Shown: positions 6,650 through 9,158 of the stretch, piece by piece
Position numbering within the stretch: the first letter of the stretch is position 1
How the letters are laid out: every line of letters begins with the position of its first letter
NCBI GenBank assembly: GCA_003554345.1
Contig: PWGE01000297.1
Span: 1 to 9,158 of the forward strand
Direction of reading: 5' to 3'
Length of the DNA: 9,158 bases
Source of the DNA: Candidatus Sumerlaeota bacterium
Lineage (GTDB): Bacteria > Sumerlaeota > T1SED10-198M
Notes under the pieces: model-generated
What the model saw: the letters and a program-made list of their open reading frames with translations, nothing else
Told to the model about the DNA's origin: nothing
Database searches by the model: none
Program-made: the position numbers and the translations under genes

Positions 6650-7087
6650 CTATAATTCTAACTGATTTTTGATTTTTTGTAAAGTTTTTTCTCCAATTCC
6701 ACTGATATTTATAAGTTCATCTACAGTTTTGAAAGGTCCATTAATCTCTCGATACTCAATGATAGCCTGTGCTCTTACCGGACCTATGCCAGGCAACTGC
6801 TGCAATTCAAGAGAACTTGCCGTATTAATATTCAGCTTGAGATGGCCGGAAACAGATCTATCTTCCTCAAGTGCCACTGTTTGGAGAGGTGGGGAAACTT
6901 CAGGAGTATGAGCAGCCTGAAAAGGAAGGGCGGTCCTCTCTATTCCCTGCTGCTCTCTTGAGGAAACACTGAGCAATTCTACCTGGCGTTCATGACTTCG
7001 TTGTTGACGAAATTCTATCAATAAAACCGTTAGTACCAGAATTATCAAAAAAAGGGGAACAGCTGGAAATGAATATCTTTTTTTCAT
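6650..7087 (-). CDS. ComEA-like membrane-anchored helix-hairpin-helix DNA-binding protein
   Basis: A 145-residue protein with a membrane anchor at about 9-25 (after KKR), a low-complexity linker at about 26-82, and a C-terminal double helix-hairpin-helix domain at 84-145. The domain opens with LNINTAS and has the two hairpins LPGIGPVRA (98-106) and ISGIGEKT (128-135), the ComEA/ComE family pattern for sequence-independent binding of the DNA backbone. In competent bacteria ComEA takes up incoming double-stranded DNA outside the cytoplasmic membrane. This one lacks the extra SLBB domain of the Bacillus protein and resembles the short forms of Gram-negative bacteria. No other competence gene is in the window, so a role in uptake is inferred. 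The ATG overlaps the leuS stop (ATGA at 7084-7087), with no strong ribosome site of its own, so translation is probably coupled to leuS. Confidence 0.9.
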   Translation of the reverse strand: MKKRYSFPAVPLFLIILVLTVLLIEFRQQRSHERQVELLSVSSREQQGIERTALPFQAAHTPEVSPPLQTVALEEDRSVSGHLKLNINTASSLELQQLPGIGPVRAQAIIEYREINGPFKTVDELINISGIGEKTLQKIKNQLEL

Positions 7088-9158
7088 TTTACCACTATGT
7101 TGACCAGTTTATCGGGAACAAATATTTTTTTCACAATGTCCTTACCTGAAATATAGCGCTGTATTTTTTCATCCTTTTGAACAAGCTCCCAGACTTCTTC
7201 TTCAGACATATTGCGGGATACCGTCATTTTGCTGCGTATTTTTCCATTAACCTGAACCACCATTTCAACATCATCCATACTGAGGAATTCTCTGTTATAT
7301 TCAGGCCAGGAATAATTATCAAGCGGTTCCTTATAACCACTTTTTTCCCAGAGTTCAGATACCACATGGGGAATAAAAGGAAAAGCCATAATCATGCTCC
7401 ATTGAAGTGCCTTTGCAAATATTTTCCTTTCATTATCCGTTTGAGGAGAATAGCCACCAAGATAGTTAACTAATTCCATAATTGCGGCAACACACGTATT
7501 AAAATGATATCGTTTCTCCATATTATCCGTCACTTTTTTCAACGTGCTATGCATCATATACAATAATTCTTTTTCACGTTTTTCCCCACCACCATACTCT
7601 TCTTGACCACCAGACTGCTGTATGAGGGGAATATTACCATGAATCAATCGCCAGAATCGATTAATGAATCGAAAACATCCTTCCACCCCGGAGTCCAGCC
7701 ACTCGAGATCTTTCTCAGGAGGTGCGGCAAAAAGAATAAACAGCCGGGCAGTATCCGCCCCATATTTTTCAATGATGTATCCCGGATCCACAGTATTCCC
7801 AAGAGATTTTGACATTTTTGCTCCATCTTTTGTCACCATTCCCTGGGTCAAAAGATGGGTAAAGGGCTCATCAATTTCAGTCAACCCTATATCACGCAGG
7901 ACTTTTGTAAAAAAACGTGCATAGAGCAAATGCAGGATAGCATGCTCTATACCCCCGATATAATTATCGACAGGACACCAGTAATCCACCTTTGCTTTAT
8001 TAAAAGGGGCTCGGGTATTTTGATTATCACAGTAACGAAAAAAGTACCAGGAAGAGTCCACAAAAGTATCCATAGTATCCATTTCTCTTTGCCCATTTCC
8101 CCCACAGCATGGACATGAAACATCCCGGAAGGAGTCAGAAGTTTCCAGGGGATTACCAACTCCTGAAAACTCCACATCAAGGGGAAGTTCAACAGGAAGA
8201 TCTTCTTCAGGAACAGGAACTATGCCACACTTTTCACAGTGGACTACAGGGATAGGGGTGCCCCAGTATCTCTGACGACTGATGAGCCAGTCCCGGAGCT
8301 TATACTGTACGGTCTCCCGTCCCTTTTCCACTTTCTCCAGTTTCCGGGTAATTTCTTTTCGGGCATCTTCGCTGGGCAAACCCGAAAATTCTTCTGAAGC
8401 AAGGAGTATCCCTTCCTCTTCATAAGCAGCTTCCAGCGATTCGTCAGCAGACCCATCTTCTGATATAACCTGACGAACGGGAATATTATATTTCTGGGCA
8501 AACTCATAATCACGCTGATCATGTGCAGGAACAGACATGATGATACCGGTCCCGTACTCCATAAGCACAAAATTAGCAGTATAGATGGGTATTTTCTCAC
8601 CGGTCAGAGGGTGAAGAGCATATTCATCCAGAAATATACCTTCCTTCCCTTCAGCCCCACGGATATGTTTCTCCTCTTTGAGTGTTTTTTCAACAAATTC
8701 CTTAACCTCTCTTTCTTTTTCTTTTCCTTCCACAAGCTCCTTTACAAGTGGATGTTCAGGAGCAATCACCACATATGTCACCCCAAAGAGAGTATCAGGA
8801 CGGGTGGTAAAGATAGGCAAAGGCCGATTATCTTTCGCCAGCCGAAAGTAGATTTCGGTACCATAGCTTTTACCAATCCAGTTCCTCTGCTGAAGCTTCA
8901 CCTTCTCAGGCCAATTGGCAAGAATCTGTAAGTCATCAAGCAATTCATCGGCATAAGCGGAAATCCTGAAAAACCACTGCTCCAGATCTTTTAGAACCAC
9001 TTCCGACTCACACCGCCAGCATCGATTCTCTTCTACCTGTTCATTTGCCAGAACAGTATCACAGGCAGGACACCAGTTAATAGCAGCTTTTTTCTTATAA
9101 GCCAGCCCTTTTTTATACATTTGCAGAAAAATCCATTGATTCCAATGATAATACTCTG
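7084..9158 (-). CDS. leuS: Leucyl-tRNA synthetase, lacking its N-terminus (outside window)
   Basis: Class I aminoacyl-tRNA synthetase that charges tRNA-Leu with leucine and edits misacylated tRNA. The frame stays open to the right edge: the twelve codons before the Met at 9118-9120 read [12 protein letters not shown], a typical LeuRS segment, so the Met is internal and 690 residues are visible. The first hundred or so residues with the HIGH motif are missing. Numbering from that Met: zinc-binding cysteines 17, 20, 34 and 37; WIGKS at 81; editing (CP1) domain with TTRPDT at 105-110 and [19 protein letters not shown] at 190-208; RYWGTPIP at 284-291; a further cysteine pair at 295/298 and CPCC at 336-339; and the catalytic KMSKS at 435-439 (bases 7804-7818). 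The anticodon-binding and C-terminal domains follow and end at the TGA at 7084-7086. No defect is seen. The comEA-like gene overlaps its end. Confidence 0.98.
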   Translation of the reverse strand, partial: EYYHWNQWIFLQMYKKGLAYKKKAAINWCPACDTVLANEQVEENRCWRCESEVVLKDLEQWFFRISAYADELLDDLQILANWPEKVKLQQRNWIGKSYGTEIYFRLAKDNRPLPIFTTRPDTLFGVTYVVIAPEHPLVKELVEGKEKEREVKEFVEKTLKEEKHIRGAEGKEGIFLDEYALHPLTGEKIPIYTANFVLMEYGTGIIMSVPAHDQRDYEFAQKYNIPVRQVISEDGSADESLEAAYEEEGILLASEEFSGLPSEDARKEITRKLEKVEKGRETVQYKLRDWLISRQRYWGTPIPVVHCEKCGIVPVPEEDLPVELPLDVEFSGVGNPLETSDSFRDVSCPCCGGNGQREMDTMDTFVDSSWYFFRYCDNQNTRAPFNKAKVDYWCPVDNYIGGIEHAILHLLYARFFTKVLRDIGLTEIDEPFTHLLTQGMVTKDGAKMSKSLGNTVDPGYIIEKYGADTARLFILFAAPPEKDLEWLDSGVEGCFRFINRFWRLIHGNIPLIQQSGGQEEYGGGEKREKELLYMMHSTLKKVTDNMEKRYHFNTCVAAIMELVNYLGGYSPQTDNERKIFAKALQWSMIMAFPFIPHVVSELWEKSGYKEPLDNYSWPEYNREFLSMDDVEMVVQVNGKIRSKMTVSRNMSEEEVWELVQKDEKIQRYISGKDIVKKIFVPDKLVNIVVK

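Noticed and set aside
9118-9120. ATG as the start of leuS
   Set aside because: The frame continues upstream to the window edge with typical LeuRS residues ([12 protein letters not shown]), and the N-terminal HIGH region is still missing, so this Met is internal.
1-9158. CRISPR array, tRNA or rRNA genes, insertion sequence or attachment site
   Set aside because: The window is almost fully coding with gaps of at most 75 bases. No direct DNA repeats with spacers, cloverleaf sequence, transposase or terminal inverted repeats were seen.

Overview
All nine genes in this window lie on the minus strand, so transcription runs from the right end to the left. In order of reading they are: leuS (5' end outside the window), a short comEA-like gene, an exported zinc-ribbon protein, a 142-residue helical protein, a 1037-1042-residue repeat lipoprotein, a 45-residue single-span membrane protein, a 140-residue helical protein, a CPBP-family intramembrane protease, and purB (3' end outside the window). 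Gaps between genes are small (20-75 bases). Two junctions (leuS/comEA and CPBP/purB) are 4-base ATGA overlaps, so much or all of the row could be co-transcribed.

Two housekeeping enzymes frame the window: leucyl-tRNA synthetase on the right and adenylosuccinate lyase on the left. Their catalytic motifs are intact wherever they fall inside the window. The base composition is moderately AT-rich. The bacterium has Sec-exported proteins and a lipoprotein whose lipobox (A-T-G-C) is relaxed, and the lipoprotein is built of long acidic helical repeats. I infer a Gram-negative-type (diderm) bacterium, perhaps of the Spirochaetota, but no 16S rRNA or other decisive marker is present, so the taxonomic guess is weak.

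The interesting part is the middle (about 1474-6574). The large lipoprotein consists almost entirely of twelve tandem units with a very regular period of 72 residues (eleven spacings: nine of 72 or 71 in near-perfect register after the first, one of 64). It is flanked on both sides by two small proteins, 142 and 140 residues, that look like diverged copies of each other: both have a Gly-Gly in the middle, a D-W-H motif at almost the same position, a following Tyr-Gly, and a basic tail. Between the lipoprotein and the second copy is an unlisted 45-residue membrane microprotein with a good ribosome binding site. Upstream is an exported protein carrying a four-cysteine zinc ribbon between low-complexity DPAM/PDR ends. 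This arrangement looks like an envelope-associated gene set whose function I cannot assign. A scaffold or tether spanning the periplasm is one inference from the architecture alone.
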